Origin: Jiangella sp. DSM 45060
GTDB lineage: Bacteria > Actinomycetota > Actinomycetes > Jiangellales > Jiangellaceae
Length of the DNA: 64,000 bases
Direction: 5' to 3'
Assembly (NCBI RefSeq): GCF_900105175.1
Contig: NZ_LT629771.1
Coordinates: forward strand, 7,398,622-7,462,621
The notes beneath the pieces were generated by a model that made no database searches, was not told the DNA's origin, and was given only the letters and a program-made list of their open reading frames with translations. Of the stretch, positions 23,975 through 33,540 are shown piece by piece. Made by a program: the position numbers and the translations under genes. The stretch's first letter is position 1; each line of letters opens with the position of its first letter.

Positions 23975-26900
23975 ATGCGCCGATCCAGCCTGCTCTCAGC
24001 CCTGTCCGCCGGTGTCCTGGCGGCCGCGCTCGCCGGCGCCCCGCCGACGTCAGCCGCACCCGATCCGCCACCGGCCGTCGCCGCGGATGCCCAGTTCCGC
24101 GCCCTGGTGTTCTCCGCCGCGACCGGCGAGCCGCAGGAGCCGGTCGCGGCGGGCGCCGCCCTGATCCAGGAGCTCGGCGCCGCGAACGACTTCGAGGTGG
24201 TGGTCGACGACTCCACCGCGGTGTTCACCGACGCCGAACTGGCCGGCTTCGACGTCGTCGTCTTCAACAACACGCCGGCGGACGGTGCGCTGCTCAGCGA
24301 GGAAGAGCGCGCGGCGTTCACCCGCTATATCCAGAACGGCGGCGGCTACGTCGGCCTGCACGCCGCGGCCGCGGCCGAGCCCGATTGGGAGTGGTACGGC
24401 GGACTCGTCGGGGCCCGGGTCAGCCACGCCGACCTCGGCGGCGCCGGCACGCTGCCCGGCCGCATCGAGGTACTGGACCAGGTGCACCCGTCGACCAGCG
24501 AGCTGCCGCAGCTGTGGGAGCGCTCGGAGGGCTGGGTCAACCTCGACGCCGACCCGACCGGCAGCGTGCACGTGCTGGCCGAGGTCAAGCTCCGCGACGG
24601 CATCCCCGGCCTCGACTCCGGCCTGAACCACCCGTTCTCGTGGTGCCAGGTCTACGACGGCGGCCGGTCCTGGTACACCGCCGGCGGCCACGACGCCGCC
24701 GCGTTCGACGAGCCGGAGTTCGCCGGGCACCTGCTCGGCGGCCTCACCTGGGCGGCCGGCGCCGTGCCGGGCGACTGCGGGGCGACGGACGCCGAGAGCT
24801 TCGCCGTCACGCAGCTCACCGACGACCTCGCCGACCCGTTCGAGCTGGAGGTGCTGCCGGATCGCCGGGTCATGTACATCCAGCGCACCGGGCAGTTCAA
24901 GCTGATCGACCAGACGACGCTGGAGGTCACGACCGTCGGCGACCTGGAGCTGGGACTCAGCACCGCCCGGCACTCGGACGGGTTGACCGGCTTCGCGCTG
25001 GACCCGGACTTCGCCGCGAACGGCTGGGTGTACGCGATGTACTCCGACCCCGACGTCGCCCGGATGAACATCTCCCGGTTCACCTTCGACTTCGAGACGT
25101 CGCTGCTGGACATGGAGTCGGAGAGCCGGCTACTCGATTTCCCGACGTGGCGCGACATCGGCCTGGCCAACGTGCACATGGGCGGCGCGGTCGAGTTCGG
25201 GCCGGACGGCAGCCTGTACGCCTCGATGGGCGACAACACCGACTTCTCGCAGTCGAACAACTACGCGCCGATCGACGAGCGGCCGGACCGCGCGGCGTGG
25301 GACGCCCAGGCGACGTCGGCCAACACGAACGACCTGCGTGGCAAGGTGATCCGGATCCAGCCCACCGATGACGGCGGCTACACCATCCCGGAGGGCAACC
25401 TGTTCCCGCCGGGGACCGCGCAGACCCGGCCGGAGATCTTCGCGATGGGGTTCCGCAACCCGTTCCGCATGACCGTCGACCAGCAGACCGGTGACGTGCT
25501 CGTCGCCGACTACGGGCCGGACGCCACCCAGGCGAACCCGGAGCGCGGCCCCGAGGGGCTGGTCGAGTGGAACGTCGTCAGCGAGGCCGGCAACTACGGC
25601 TGGCCGCACTGCGTCGGGAACAACCTCCCCTACATCGACTACGACTTCGCCACCGGCACCTCGGGTGAGCCGTTCGACTGCGCCGGCGGCCCGGTCAACG
25701 ACTCGCCGCACAACACCGGCCTGCAGCAGCTCCCGCCGGTGCGGGAGGCGTTCGTCTGGTACGGCTACGGCACGTCGCCGAACTTCCCCGAGCTGGGCAG
25801 CGGCGGCGCGGCCCCGATGAGCGGCCCGGTCTACGACTACGACCCGGACCTGGAGTCCGACACCAAGTTCCCCGAGTACTACGACGGCAAGTGGTTCGTC
25901 TTCGAGTACGCCCGGAACTGGTACAAGACCATCACGCGGGACGAGGAGACCGGCGGCCTGCTGTCGATCAACCCGGTGTTCGGCGGCACCACCTTCCGCG
26001 GCCCGTTCGACGCGACGTTCGGCCCGGACGGCTCCATGTACGTCATCGACTTCGGCTCCGGCAGCGGGGCGGGACGCGGCGACGTCAACGAGGGCGCCGG
26101 CATCTACCGCATCGACTACGTCGGCGGCGACCGCCCGCCGACCCCGAAGGCGTCAGGCACGCCGACGTCGGGCCAGCTGCCGCTGACCGTGCAGTTCTCC
26201 AGCGAGGGCACCGAGCACTCTGCCGGCCTGCCGATGACGTTCCACTGGTCCTTCGGCGACGGCGCCACCTCGGACGAGCCGAACCCGTCGCACACCTACA
26301 CCGAGGCGGGCAACTACACCGCGCTGCTCACCGTCACCGACAGCCGGGACCGCAGCTCGGTGGCCGCGGTCCGGATCTCGGCCGGCAACACCCGGCCGGA
26401 GGTCGGGTTCAGCTGGCCACCGCACGGCGGCTTCTTCGACTGGGGTGACGAGGTCGCCTACGACGTGACGGTCGACGACGTCGAGGACGGCAGCATCGCC
26501 GACGGCTCGATCGAGTGCGGCGCCGTGACCGTGGGCGCGCTGCTCGGGCACGACCAGCACGCGCACCCGCTGGACAACTACCCGCACTGCACCGGGACGA
26601 TTCCGACCATCACCGACGGCGGGCACGGCCAGGAGACCAACCTCTACTACGTGTTCGAGGCGAGCTTCACGGACGCCGGAGCGCCCGGCGTCGAGCCGCT
26701 CACCGGCGGTGACGCCGTCCGGCTGAACCCGAAGCGGCGCGAGGCCGAGCACTACGCCGCGGGCGAGGGCGTGCAGGTCTTCGAACGGCCGCTGGCCAGC
26801 GCGCGGGCGCGGGTAGGCAGCATCTCGCACGGCGACTGGATCAGGTTCGACACGGTGAACCTGGCGAACATCGAGTCGCTCACCGTCGGTGCCTCCTCGG

Positions 26901-28624
26901 CCGCGCACGGCGGCACCATCGAGGTGCGCCGCGACGCGCCCGACGGCGACCTGCTGGGCTCGGTGGACGTGCCCGTGACCGGCAACGTCGACACCGTCGT
27001 CGAGCGGACCACCGACCTGGTCGACCCGGGCGACACCTTCGACATCTACCTGGTGTTCCGCAACGAGGGTGTCACCGCAGACCTGCTGGCGCTGGACTGG
27101 TTGCGGTTCAACGGCGACGGCGTCAGCGTGCCGCGTCCGCCGTGCGAGGACGGCGGCGTGGACGAGTTCGACGGCGACGCGCTGAACACGTCCTGCTGGT
27201 CGTCGATCGTCCGCCACGACCCGGCCGGCTACCGGGTGGCCGGCGGGCAGCTGGTGCTGCCGACGGCGCACGGCGAGCTGACCTCCGCCCAGGCCGACGC
27301 GAAGAACCTCGTCATGCGGCCGGCGCCGGAGGGCGGCTGGACCGCCACCACCCGCGTCACCGCCGACGTGAGCACCGCGTTCCAGCAGGCCGGCCTCGTC
27401 CTGCACGCCGGTGACGCCGACTTCGCCAAGGCGGTGGTGATGGCACGGCCGGACGGCACCCGGCGGATGTCGTTCTTCACCGTCGCGGGCGGGCAGGAGC
27501 GCAACACGTCGGCCGACTACGTCGCGCTGCCGGCCGACTTCCCCGACACGTTCGACCTGCGGCTGGTCAGCGACGGGCTGGAGGTGCGGGCGGAGTACTC
27601 CACCGACGGGGAGCAGTGGCTGCCGGTGGGCCGTCCGTACGGCCTGGGCACGATGTCGACGTGGAACGTGGGCATGCTGGCGCTGTCCGGCGGCAACGGC
27701 GACCCGAACATCCCCGTCGTCGACGTCGCGTTCGACCGGTTCGAGCTGACCGAGTCCGAGCCGCAGGTGTGCCCGGACCCCGAGCCGGCCGACGGCTTCA
27801 CCGCCCTCTGGGACGGCAAGTCGCTGGAGAACTGGGCGATGGTCGGCAACGGCTCGTTCACCGTCACGTCCGACTGCACGCTGCTCAGCCGCGGCTCCGG
27901 CGGCCTGCTGTGGTACACGCCGCAGGCCTTCGGCGACTTCCACCTGCGGCTGCAGTACAAGATGAACAACGCGTCGGACAACTCCGGGGTCTTCATGCGC
28001 TTCCCGGCGCCGCTGGACTGGGAGGGCCCGTGGGTCCGTCAGCCCGACGACAGCGTGCGGGGCTACGAGGCGCAACTCCACGACGACCCGGGCGGCGGCG
28101 ACCCGCAGAAGACCGGCTCGATCTACAACTTCGCCACCATCACCGACGTCCTGGCGAACCCGATCGGCGAGTGGAACACCTACGAGATCCGCGCCGTCGG
28201 GCAGACCTACACCGTCTGGCTCAACGGCGAGCTCGTCAACACCTACACCGGTGACGGCAGCCGGGCGCTCGAGGGCCACCTCGGGTTCCAGAACCACCAC
28301 GACGGCTCCGACGTCGAGATCCGCGACGTGTGGATCGCCCCGGTCGAGGGCGCCTGCCCGCAGCCGGACCGGCGGGCCACCGTCGTCGTCGGGACGGTCG
28401 ACAGCGGCGTGCCGAACCGTGCGGCCGCCGACGGATGCACCGTCAACGACCTCATCGAGGAGGACCGCGACTGGGGATCGTCCGGCGCGTTCCTCCGGCA
28501 CGTCGGCGAGGTGCTGGAGCAGCTGGTCGGCGAGGGCGTGCTCGACGACCGGGAGGCCGCCGCGATCCGCCGGGCCGCGGCGGAGTCCGGCATCGGCCGG
28601 GGCGGCGCGATCGCGATGCGCTGA
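23975..28624 (+). CDS. Secreted ThuA / PQQ-type sugar dehydrogenase / PKD / CBM6 / DUF1080 multidomain protein
   Basis: Protein of 1549 residues. A Sec signal peptide (1-~28, ending TSAAPD) leads to a ThuA-like domain (~40-265). Then comes a glucose/sorbosone-dehydrogenase six-bladed propeller (~275-715; AMGFRNPFRMTVD, SEAGNYGWPHC) and a PKD domain (~725-803; FHWSFGDGATSDEPNPSHTY). A linker sheet domain precedes a CBM6-like module (~921-1045), a concanavalin-like DUF1349/GH43_C2-type domain (~1058-1260), and a DUF1080 3-keto-disaccharide hydrolase-like domain (~1268-1456). The short helical C-terminus (~1488-1549) may be FIMAH-like. The role is probably oxidation and cleavage of external carbohydrates. 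It stands alone between Pit and Pst. Confidence 0.9.
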   Translation: MRRSSLLSALSAGVLAAALAGAPPTSAAPDPPPAVAADAQFRALVFSAATGEPQEPVAAGAALIQELGAANDFEVVVDDSTAVFTDAELAGFDVVVFNNTPADGALLSEEERAAFTRYIQNGGGYVGLHAAAAAEPDWEWYGGLVGARVSHADLGGAGTLPGRIEVLDQVHPSTSELPQLWERSEGWVNLDADPTGSVHVLAEVKLRDGIPGLDSGLNHPFSWCQVYDGGRSWYTAGGHDAAAFDEPEFAGHLLGGLTWAAGAVPGDCGATDAESFAVTQLTDDLADPFELEVLPDRRVMYIQRTGQFKLIDQTTLEVTTVGDLELGLSTARHSDGLTGFALDPDFAANGWVYAMYSDPDVARMNISRFTFDFETSLLDMESESRLLDFPTWRDIGLANVHMGGAVEFGPDGSLYASMGDNTDFSQSNNYAPIDERPDRAAWDAQATSANTNDLRGKVIRIQPTDDGGYTIPEGNLFPPGTAQTRPEIFAMGFRNPFRMTVDQQTGDVLVADYGPDATQANPERGPEGLVEWNVVSEAGNYGWPHCVGNNLPYIDYDFATGTSGEPFDCAGGPVNDSPHNTGLQQLPPVREAFVWYGYGTSPNFPELGSGGAAPMSGPVYDYDPDLESDTKFPEYYDGKWFVFEYARNWYKTITRDEETGGLLSINPVFGGTTFRGPFDATFGPDGSMYVIDFGSGSGAGRGDVNEGAGIYRIDYVGGDRPPTPKASGTPTSGQLPLTVQFSSEGTEHSAGLPMTFHWSFGDGATSDEPNPSHTYTEAGNYTALLTVTDSRDRSSVAAVRISAGNTRPEVGFSWPPHGGFFDWGDEVAYDVTVDDVEDGSIADGSIECGAVTVGALLGHDQHAHPLDNYPHCTGTIPTITDGGHGQETNLYYVFEASFTDAGAPGVEPLTGGDAVRLNPKRREAEHYAAGEGVQVFERPLASARARVGSISHGDWIRFDTVNLANIESLTVGASSAAHGGTIEVRRDAPDGDLLGSVDVPVTGNVDTVVERTTDLVDPGDTFDIYLVFRNEGVTADLLALDWLRFNGDGVSVPRPPCEDGGVDEFDGDALNTSCWSSIVRHDPAGYRVAGGQLVLPTAHGELTSAQADAKNLVMRPAPEGGWTATTRVTADVSTAFQQAGLVLHAGDADFAKAVVMARPDGTRRMSFFTVAGGQERNTSADYVALPADFPDTFDLRLVSDGLEVRAEYSTDGEQWLPVGRPYGLGTMSTWNVGMLALSGGNGDPNIPVVDVAFDRFELTESEPQVCPDPEPADGFTALWDGKSLENWAMVGNGSFTVTSDCTLLSRGSGGLLWYTPQAFGDFHLRLQYKMNNASDNSGVFMRFPAPLDWEGPWVRQPDDSVRGYEAQLHDDPGGGDPQKTGSIYNFATITDVLANPIGEWNTYEIRAVGQTYTVWLNGELVNTYTGDGSRALEGHLGFQNHHDGSDVEIRDVWIAPVEGACPQPDRRATVVVGTVDSGVPNRAAADGCTVNDLIEEDRDWGSSGAFLRHVGEVLEQLVGEGVLDDREAAAIRRAAAESGIGRGGAIAMR

Positions 28625-28641
28625 CGCCGCACGTACGAAGG

Positions 28642-28684
28642 CCGGGCCCGCCCGTCACGCCGCAGCGTGGTGGGCGGGCTCCGG
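28642..28684. terminator. Bidirectional hairpin terminator between the secreted protein and pstB
   Basis: CCGGGCCCGCCC (28642-28653) pairs with GGGCGGGCTCCGG (28672-28684) with one bulge, and an inner CACGC/GCGTG stem extends it. It sits 18 bases after one stop and 5 bases before the other (convergent genes), so it can serve both. Confidence 0.65.
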
Positions 28685-28688
28685 ACCG

Positions 28689-29468
28689 TCAGCCGAAGCG
28701 GCCTGAGACGTAGTCCTCGGTGGCCTTCACGCTGGGGTTGGTGAAGATCTTCGCGGTGTCGTCCATCTCGATCAGCTTGCCGGGCTTGCCGGTGCCGGCG
28801 ATGTTGAAGAACGCCGTGCGGTCGCTGACCCGGGCGGCCTGCTGCATGTTGTGGGTGACGATGACGATCGTGTAGTTCTGCTTGAGCTCGCCGATGAGGT
28901 CCTCGATGGCCAGCGTCGAGATCGGGTCGAGCGCCGAGCACGGCTCGTCCATCAGCAGCACGTCGGGCTGCACAGCGATGGCCCGCGCGATGCACAGACG
29001 CTGCTGCTGCCCGCCGGACAGGCCCGAGCCGGGCTTGTCGAGGCGGTCCTTGACCTCGTTCCACAGGTTCGCGCCCTGCAGCGAGCGCTCCACGACGTCC
29101 CTGGCGTCGCTCTTGCTCATCCGGGTGCTGTTGAGCTTCATGCCGGCCAGCACGTTGTCGCGGATGGACATCGTCGGGAACGGGTTGGGCCGCTGGAACA
29201 CCATGCCGACCTGGCGCCGGACGGTGACGGGGTCGACGGTGGGGCCGTAGAGGTCCTCGCCGTCGAGCAGCACCTTGCCCTGCACGCGCGCGCCCGGAAT
29301 GACCTCGTGCATGCGGTTGAGGGTGCGGATGAAGGTCGACTTCCCGCAGCCGGACGGGCCGATGAAGGCCGTGACCGAACGGGGCTCGATGGCCATCGAC
29401 ACCCCCTCGACCGCGAGGAAGTTGCCGTAGTAGACGTTGAGATCGCCGACGTCGATGCGCTTGGACAT
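28689..29468 (-). CDS. pstB: Phosphate ABC transporter ATP-binding protein PstB
   Basis: Protein of 259 residues from ATG 29468. Walker [10 protein letters not shown], signature [14 protein letters not shown], Walker [14 protein letters not shown] and the PstB-specific PNPFPTMSI and NSTRMS segments identify it. It powers high-affinity phosphate import with PstCA. It is the last gene of pstSCAB, 18 bases after pstA. Confidence 0.97.
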   Translation of the reverse strand: MSKRIDVGDLNVYYGNFLAVEGVSMAIEPRSVTAFIGPSGCGKSTFIRTLNRMHEVIPGARVQGKVLLDGEDLYGPTVDPVTVRRQVGMVFQRPNPFPTMSIRDNVLAGMKLNSTRMSKSDARDVVERSLQGANLWNEVKDRLDKPGSGLSGGQQQRLCIARAIAVQPDVLLMDEPCSALDPISTLAIEDLIGELKQNYTIVIVTHNMQQAARVSDRTAFFNIAGTGKPGKLIEMDDTAKIFTNPSVKATEDYVSGRFG

Positions 29469-29486
29469 AAGGGCGGTTTCCTTGCT

Positions 29487-30599
29487 CTAGCGGCCGGTCT
29501 TCGGGGCGAACAGGCGGGCGATGAGTCGGGCGACCAGGTTCAGCAGCATGACGATCAGGATGAGCGTCAGCGCCGCGGCCCAGGCCCGGTCGAAGCTCGG
29601 CTGCGGCGACGAGCCCGACAGCGGCCGCATGGCCTGACTGTAGACGTACGCCGGCAGCGACATCATCCAGTCGGAGAACGGGTTGCTGTTGATCGACGAG
29701 GTGAAGCCGGCGGTGACGATCAGTGGCGCGGTCTCGCCGACGACGCGGGCGATGGCCAGCGTCACGCCCGACGCGATGCCGGAGATCGCCGTCGGGATGA
29801 CCACCCGGACGATGGTGCGCCACTTCGGCACGCCCAGCGCGTACGCCGCCTCGCGCAGCTCGTTCGGGACGATCCGCAGCATCTCCTCGCTGGAGCGCAC
29901 GACCACCGGGATCATCAGCACCGACAGCGCGACGGCGCCGGCGAAGCCGTTGCGGGTGCCGACGCCGAACAGCACCGCGAACAGCGCGGCGGCGAACAGG
30001 CCGGCCACGATCGACGGGATGCCGGTCATGACGTCGACGAAGAACGTGATCGCCTTGGCCAGCCGGCCGCGTCCGTACTCGACCAGGTAGACCGAGGTGA
30101 GCAGGCCGATCGGCACCGAGATGACGGTGGCCAGGCCGGTGATGAGGAAGGTGCCGAGGATGGCGTGGTACGCGCCGCCGATGTACGGCGCGGCGCCCTC
30201 CAGCGCCTGCTGGTCGTTCAGGCCGGTGACGTTGCGCATCGACGTCGTCAGGAAGTCGATGCTGAACCGCGCCATGCCGTTGTCGATCACCGACCAGATG
30301 ACCGAGACAAGCGGCACCAGCGCGATGCCGAACGCGGTGTAGACGAGCCCGGTGACCAGCTTGTCGGTGGCCTTGCGCCGGCCCTCGACCACTGCCGAGA
30401 GGACGGTGTTGACGACCAGGAAGGCCAGTACCGAGAGCACGGCGAAGGAGACGACGGAGAACCCGCCGAAGATCGCGGACAGTCCGGCGCCGGCCGCGAT
30501 CGACAGCACCAGGACGATCTGCGTGGTGTAGCGGGGCAGCTGGTTCTGGGCCAGCGAGCTGCTCCCGGCCGGCGGCGCGGGCTTCGTGACGACGGACAT
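29487..30599 (-). CDS. pstA: Phosphate ABC transporter permease PstA
   Basis: Protein of 370 residues. It has six or more helices, with an extra N-terminal pair, and the permease coupling loop EAAYALGVPKWRTIVRVVIPTA. GIPSIVAGLFA and VVGETAPLIVTAG are family segments. The ATG overlaps the pstC stop by one base (TGATG), indicating coupled translation. Confidence 0.96.
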   Translation of the reverse strand: MSVVTKPAPPAGSSSLAQNQLPRYTTQIVLVLSIAAGAGLSAIFGGFSVVSFAVLSVLAFLVVNTVLSAVVEGRRKATDKLVTGLVYTAFGIALVPLVSVIWSVIDNGMARFSIDFLTTSMRNVTGLNDQQALEGAAPYIGGAYHAILGTFLITGLATVISVPIGLLTSVYLVEYGRGRLAKAITFFVDVMTGIPSIVAGLFAAALFAVLFGVGTRNGFAGAVALSVLMIPVVVRSSEEMLRIVPNELREAAYALGVPKWRTIVRVVIPTAISGIASGVTLAIARVVGETAPLIVTAGFTSSINSNPFSDWMMSLPAYVYSQAMRPLSGSSPQPSFDRAWAAALTLILIVMLLNLVARLIARLFAPKTGR

Positions 30600-31552
30600 C
30601 AGTTGGCCCCCGAGAACTCACTGCGGCGCGACACGATCCACCGCGCGAACATGTTCACGGCCAGCGTGATGGCGAACAGCACCAGGCCGGCGGCGATGAG
30701 CGTGTTGGTCTTGAGCCCCGACGACTCGGGGAAGTCCAGGGCGATCTCGGCGGCGATGGTGTTGTTGCCGGCGGTGACCATGGACCACGTGAAGCCGCCG
30801 GTCGAGAGCACCATCGCGACGGCCATCGTCTCGCCGAGCGCACGGCCCAGGCCGAGCATGATGCCGGAGATGATGCCCGGCCGGCCGAACGGGATGACGG
30901 CCATGCGGATCATCTCCCAGCGGGTGGCGCCCAGCGCCAGCGCGGCCTCCTCGTGCAGCGTCGGCGTCTGCAGGAACACCTCGCGCGAGATGGCGGTGAT
31001 GATCGGCAGGATCATCACCGCGAGCACCAGGCCGGCCGTCATCATCGTGCGGCCGGTGGCCGAGGCCGGGCCGGAGAAGAACGGGATGAAGCCGAGGTTG
31101 TCGGCCAGCCAGCCCCAGGCCGGCTGCACCTGCGGCGCCAGCCACTGGATGCCCCATAGGCCGAACACGACGCTCGGGATGGCGGCGAGCAGGTCGACGA
31201 TGTAGCCGAGGCCCTGCGCGAGCCGCCGCGGTGCGTAGTGCGAGATGAACAGCGCGATGCCCAGCGCCAGCGGCGTCGCCACGATCAGCGCGATGACCGC
31301 CGCGGCGAGCGTGCCGAAGACCAGCGGCCAGACGTAGGAGAAGAAGCCCTCGCCACCGTCGATCTCCGACGGGTCGGCCGTGAACGTGGGCAGCGCCTCC
31401 CGGACCAGGAAGGCGGCCACGCCGGCGAGGATGACCAGGATCAGGATGCCCGCGACCTGCGCGGACCGGGAGAAGATGCGGTCGCCGGGGCGCGTCTTCG
31501 CCCGCCGGGCTACGACGGGCCGCTCGGTCGGCGGTGGTTCGGTGGTGGTCAC
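30599..31552 (-). CDS. pstC: Phosphate ABC transporter permease PstC
   Basis: Protein of 317 residues from GTG 31552. The coupling loop reads EAALALGATRWEMIRMAVIPFGRPG, split around the conserved Gly. AIPSVVFGLWG and GRALGETMAVAMV are typical of PstC. It forms the channel with PstA. It follows pstS after a 123-base gap, which may hold a processing or attenuating site, since binding-protein genes are usually more highly expressed. Confidence 0.96.
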   Translation of the reverse strand: MTTTEPPPTERPVVARRAKTRPGDRIFSRSAQVAGILILVILAGVAAFLVREALPTFTADPSEIDGGEGFFSYVWPLVFGTLAAAVIALIVATPLALGIALFISHYAPRRLAQGLGYIVDLLAAIPSVVFGLWGIQWLAPQVQPAWGWLADNLGFIPFFSGPASATGRTMMTAGLVLAVMILPIITAISREVFLQTPTLHEEAALALGATRWEMIRMAVIPFGRPGIISGIMLGLGRALGETMAVAMVLSTGGFTWSMVTAGNNTIAAEIALDFPESSGLKTNTLIAAGLVLFAITLAVNMFARWIVSRRSEFSGAN

Positions 31553-31675
31553 GGCGTCAGCTCCGGGTCGTGGAGGTCTCGCGGTTCATGCCGGTGTCGT
31601 GCGGACGCCGGGCGGTCCGTCCCGCATGGGAACGAGCCGCCCGGCGACGTGGAACTCCGTGGCACAGGATAGGAC

Positions 31676-32821
31676 TCAGCCGACCTCGATCGACTCGACG
31701 ACGGCCTGCACCTCGGCCTGCAGCTCCGGCGAGATCGGAGCCGAGCCCGCGGCGGCGGCCGCGGCCTGCTGGCCCTCGTCGCTCGCGACGTAGCCGACGT
31801 ACGCCTTCACCAGGTCACCGACCGCCGGGTCGGCGTACGAGGTGCAGACGACGGTGTACGAGACCAGCACGATCGGGTAGGCGCCGGACTCCGTGGTGTC
31901 GCGGGCCAGCTCCAGCACGATGTCGTTCTCGGCCCGGCCCTCGGCGCGCGGCGACGCGTCGACGACGGCGGCAGCGGCCTCGGCCGAGTACTCGACGAAC
32001 TCCGCGCCGACGCCGATGGCGGCGGTCTGCAGGTCGCCGACGGCGGCGGCGCTGGCGTAGCCGATGGTGCCCTCGGCGGCCTGGACGGCGGCGATGACGC
32101 CCGGGGTCTGTGCGCCCGCCTCACCCGGCAGGTCGCCCGGCCACTCGCCGCTGACCTCGTACGTCCACGCCTCCGGCGCGGCCGCGGCCAGGTACTCGAC
32201 GAAGTTCTCGGTGGTGCCCGACTCGTCCGAGCGGTGCACCGGCGTGATGGTGGTGTCCGGCAGCGTGGCGTCCGGGTTGTCCGCGACGATGGCCGGGTCG
32301 TTCCAGGTGGTGATGGTGCCGTTGAAGATGTTCGCCAGCGTCACCGGGCCCAGCTGCAGGTTGTCGACACCCGGCAGGTTGTACGGCACGGCGATCGGGT
32401 CGATGAACAGCGGCAGGTCGACGGCCGGGGCGCCACAGGCGGTCTCGGCGGCCGCCAGCTCCTCCTCGTCGAGGGCGGCGTCGGAGCCCGCGAACGCAAC
32501 CGCGCCGGAGGTGAACTGCTCGCGGCCGGCGCCGGAGCCCTCGGGAGCGTAGTTGACGGTGACGTCGGGGTACTGGCCCTGGAAACCGGCGATCCAGGCC
32601 TGGACCGCGGACTCCTGCGAGCTGGCGCCGGCGCCGTTCAGCGTGCCGGACAGGTCGCCGCCGGCGTCGCCGTTGGGCTCCTCACTGCTCCCGCCGCCGG
32701 GGCTCTCTTCGTTCGACGAGTTGTCGGTGTCGGGGTCCGAGCCGCAGGCTGCCAGCACGAGGGCGGCCGCGCTGGCGACGGCTACGGGTGCCAGCGTGCG
32801 GCGCACGATGCTGAGGTTCAC
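31676..32821 (-). CDS. pstS: Phosphate-binding lipoprotein PstS
   Basis: Protein of 381 residues from GTG 32821. A lipoprotein signal ends in LVLAAC-GS (about residues 18-25). A Ser/Asp/Glu/Gly-rich linker follows, then the binding protein with GAGASSQ, GSGAGREQF, FAGSDAAL and HRSDESGTTENF. All these are phosphate-contact segments of PstS. It is anchored outside the cell and feeds PstCA. PHO-box repeats lie 80-156 bases upstream. Confidence 0.95.
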   Translation of the reverse strand: MNLSIVRRTLAPVAVASAAALVLAACGSDPDTDNSSNEESPGGGSSEEPNGDAGGDLSGTLNGAGASSQESAVQAWIAGFQGQYPDVTVNYAPEGSGAGREQFTSGAVAFAGSDAALDEEELAAAETACGAPAVDLPLFIDPIAVPYNLPGVDNLQLGPVTLANIFNGTITTWNDPAIVADNPDATLPDTTITPVHRSDESGTTENFVEYLAAAAPEAWTYEVSGEWPGDLPGEAGAQTPGVIAAVQAAEGTIGYASAAAVGDLQTAAIGVGAEFVEYSAEAAAAVVDASPRAEGRAENDIVLELARDTTESGAYPIVLVSYTVVCTSYADPAVGDLVKAYVGYVASDEGQQAAAAAAGSAPISPELQAEVQAVVESIEVG

Positions 32822-32900
32822 GTCTGGTGTCCTTCCTGGACCTATTCGTCCTTGCGTATCGCCTAGAAACGTAGATTTCGGAGGTGACGCCGTTCCCCGC

Positions 32901-32922
32901 TGAGAGTGAACGGGGCATGAAC
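32901..32922 (-). promoter_or_regulatory. PHO box upstream of pstS
   Basis: On the minus strand two adjacent 11-base units read GTTCATGCCCC and GTTCACTCTCA. They match the direct-repeat unit bound by PhoP in Streptomyces. The site is 80 bases before the pstS start, a normal position for a PhoP-activated promoter. Confidence 0.65.
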
Positions 32923-32955
32923 GCCTGGCGCAGAGCAGACGACGGATCGCTGTCC

Positions 32956-32977
32956 GTGTGATGGCTGTCACGTGAAC
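32956..32977 (-). promoter_or_regulatory. Second, weaker PHO-box-like site upstream of pstS
   Basis: On the minus strand GTTCACGTGAC is followed by AGCCATCACAC. The first unit fits the PhoP repeat well and the second only partly. It lies 33 bases upstream of the stronger box (a multiple of 11), so the two could be bound together. Confidence 0.4.
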
Positions 32978-33136
32978 AGGCCGCGTGGTCGGTTGCGAGA
33001 CGGTCACGACCTGCCGATGAGAGGGGTCACAGGTCGGTAACCAGCGGCGGGGCAGCTTCGCGCACTCGGCGGTCGGCGGGCGCCGGCTTCGCGGCTTGGG
33101 CGCGAGGCGGGCGGCTTCGCGTAGGCGGCGGGCGCT

Positions 33137-33268
33137 GGCTTCGTGCGGGAGACCGTCGGCTTCGTCCGGGCGGTGGGGCCGGCTTCGTGCGGGAGACCGT
33201 CGGCTTCGTCCGGGCGGTGGGGCCGGCTTCGTGCGGGAGACCGTCGGCTTCGTCCGGGCGGTGGGGCC
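33137..33268. repeat. Tandem array, three exact 44-bp units
   Basis: Units 33137-33180, 33181-33224 and 33225-33268 are identical. Each contains CGTGCGGGAGACCGTCGG and CTTCGTCCGGGCGG. The period is not a multiple of three, so every frame shifts between copies. This argues against a coding repeat, though all frames remain open by composition. Confidence 0.9.
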
Positions 33269-33310
33269 GGCTTCGCGCGGCTCGGGCGCGAAGCGGGGCC
33301 GCTTCTCGCG

Positions 33311-33367
33311 GCGCGGCGAGGTTGTCGGTGCCCGCCCGTAGGGTGGGCCCCACCCGGGCCGGGAGGG
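33311..33367 (+). promoter_or_regulatory. RecA-independent DNA-damage (PafBC-type) promoter motif, copy 1
   Basis: TTGTCGGTG (33322-33330), eight bases, then TAGGGT (33339-33344) fits the published RecA-NDp/PafBC motif tTGTCRgtg-N8-TAnnnT as I recall it. A GGGAGGG at 33361-33367 and an ATG at 33370 follow, so the segment looks like a complete gene start. The downstream frame (33370-33630, 86 residues, Ala/Arg/Gly-rich) runs into a tandem array and resembles no protein I know. The whole 57-bp segment recurs at 33753. Confidence 0.6.
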
Positions 33368-33540
33368 TCATGCCTACCACGCCGCCACTCGCTCGGCTCC
33401 CGTCCACCACCACTCCCGCTCGCGCGCCGGCGGTGAACGGTCAGCGGCTAGATGTACCCGGCCGTGAGGTTGGTTGCGGGCGGCGCGACAGCTTCGCGCG
33501 GGAGGGCGTCGGCTTCGCACTGGCGGCCCGGGACAGACTC

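Noticed and set aside
24050-28501. Long minus-strand frames opposite the secreted protein
   Set aside because: They are shadows created by high third-position GC. The plus strand has a signal peptide and recognisable domains throughout.
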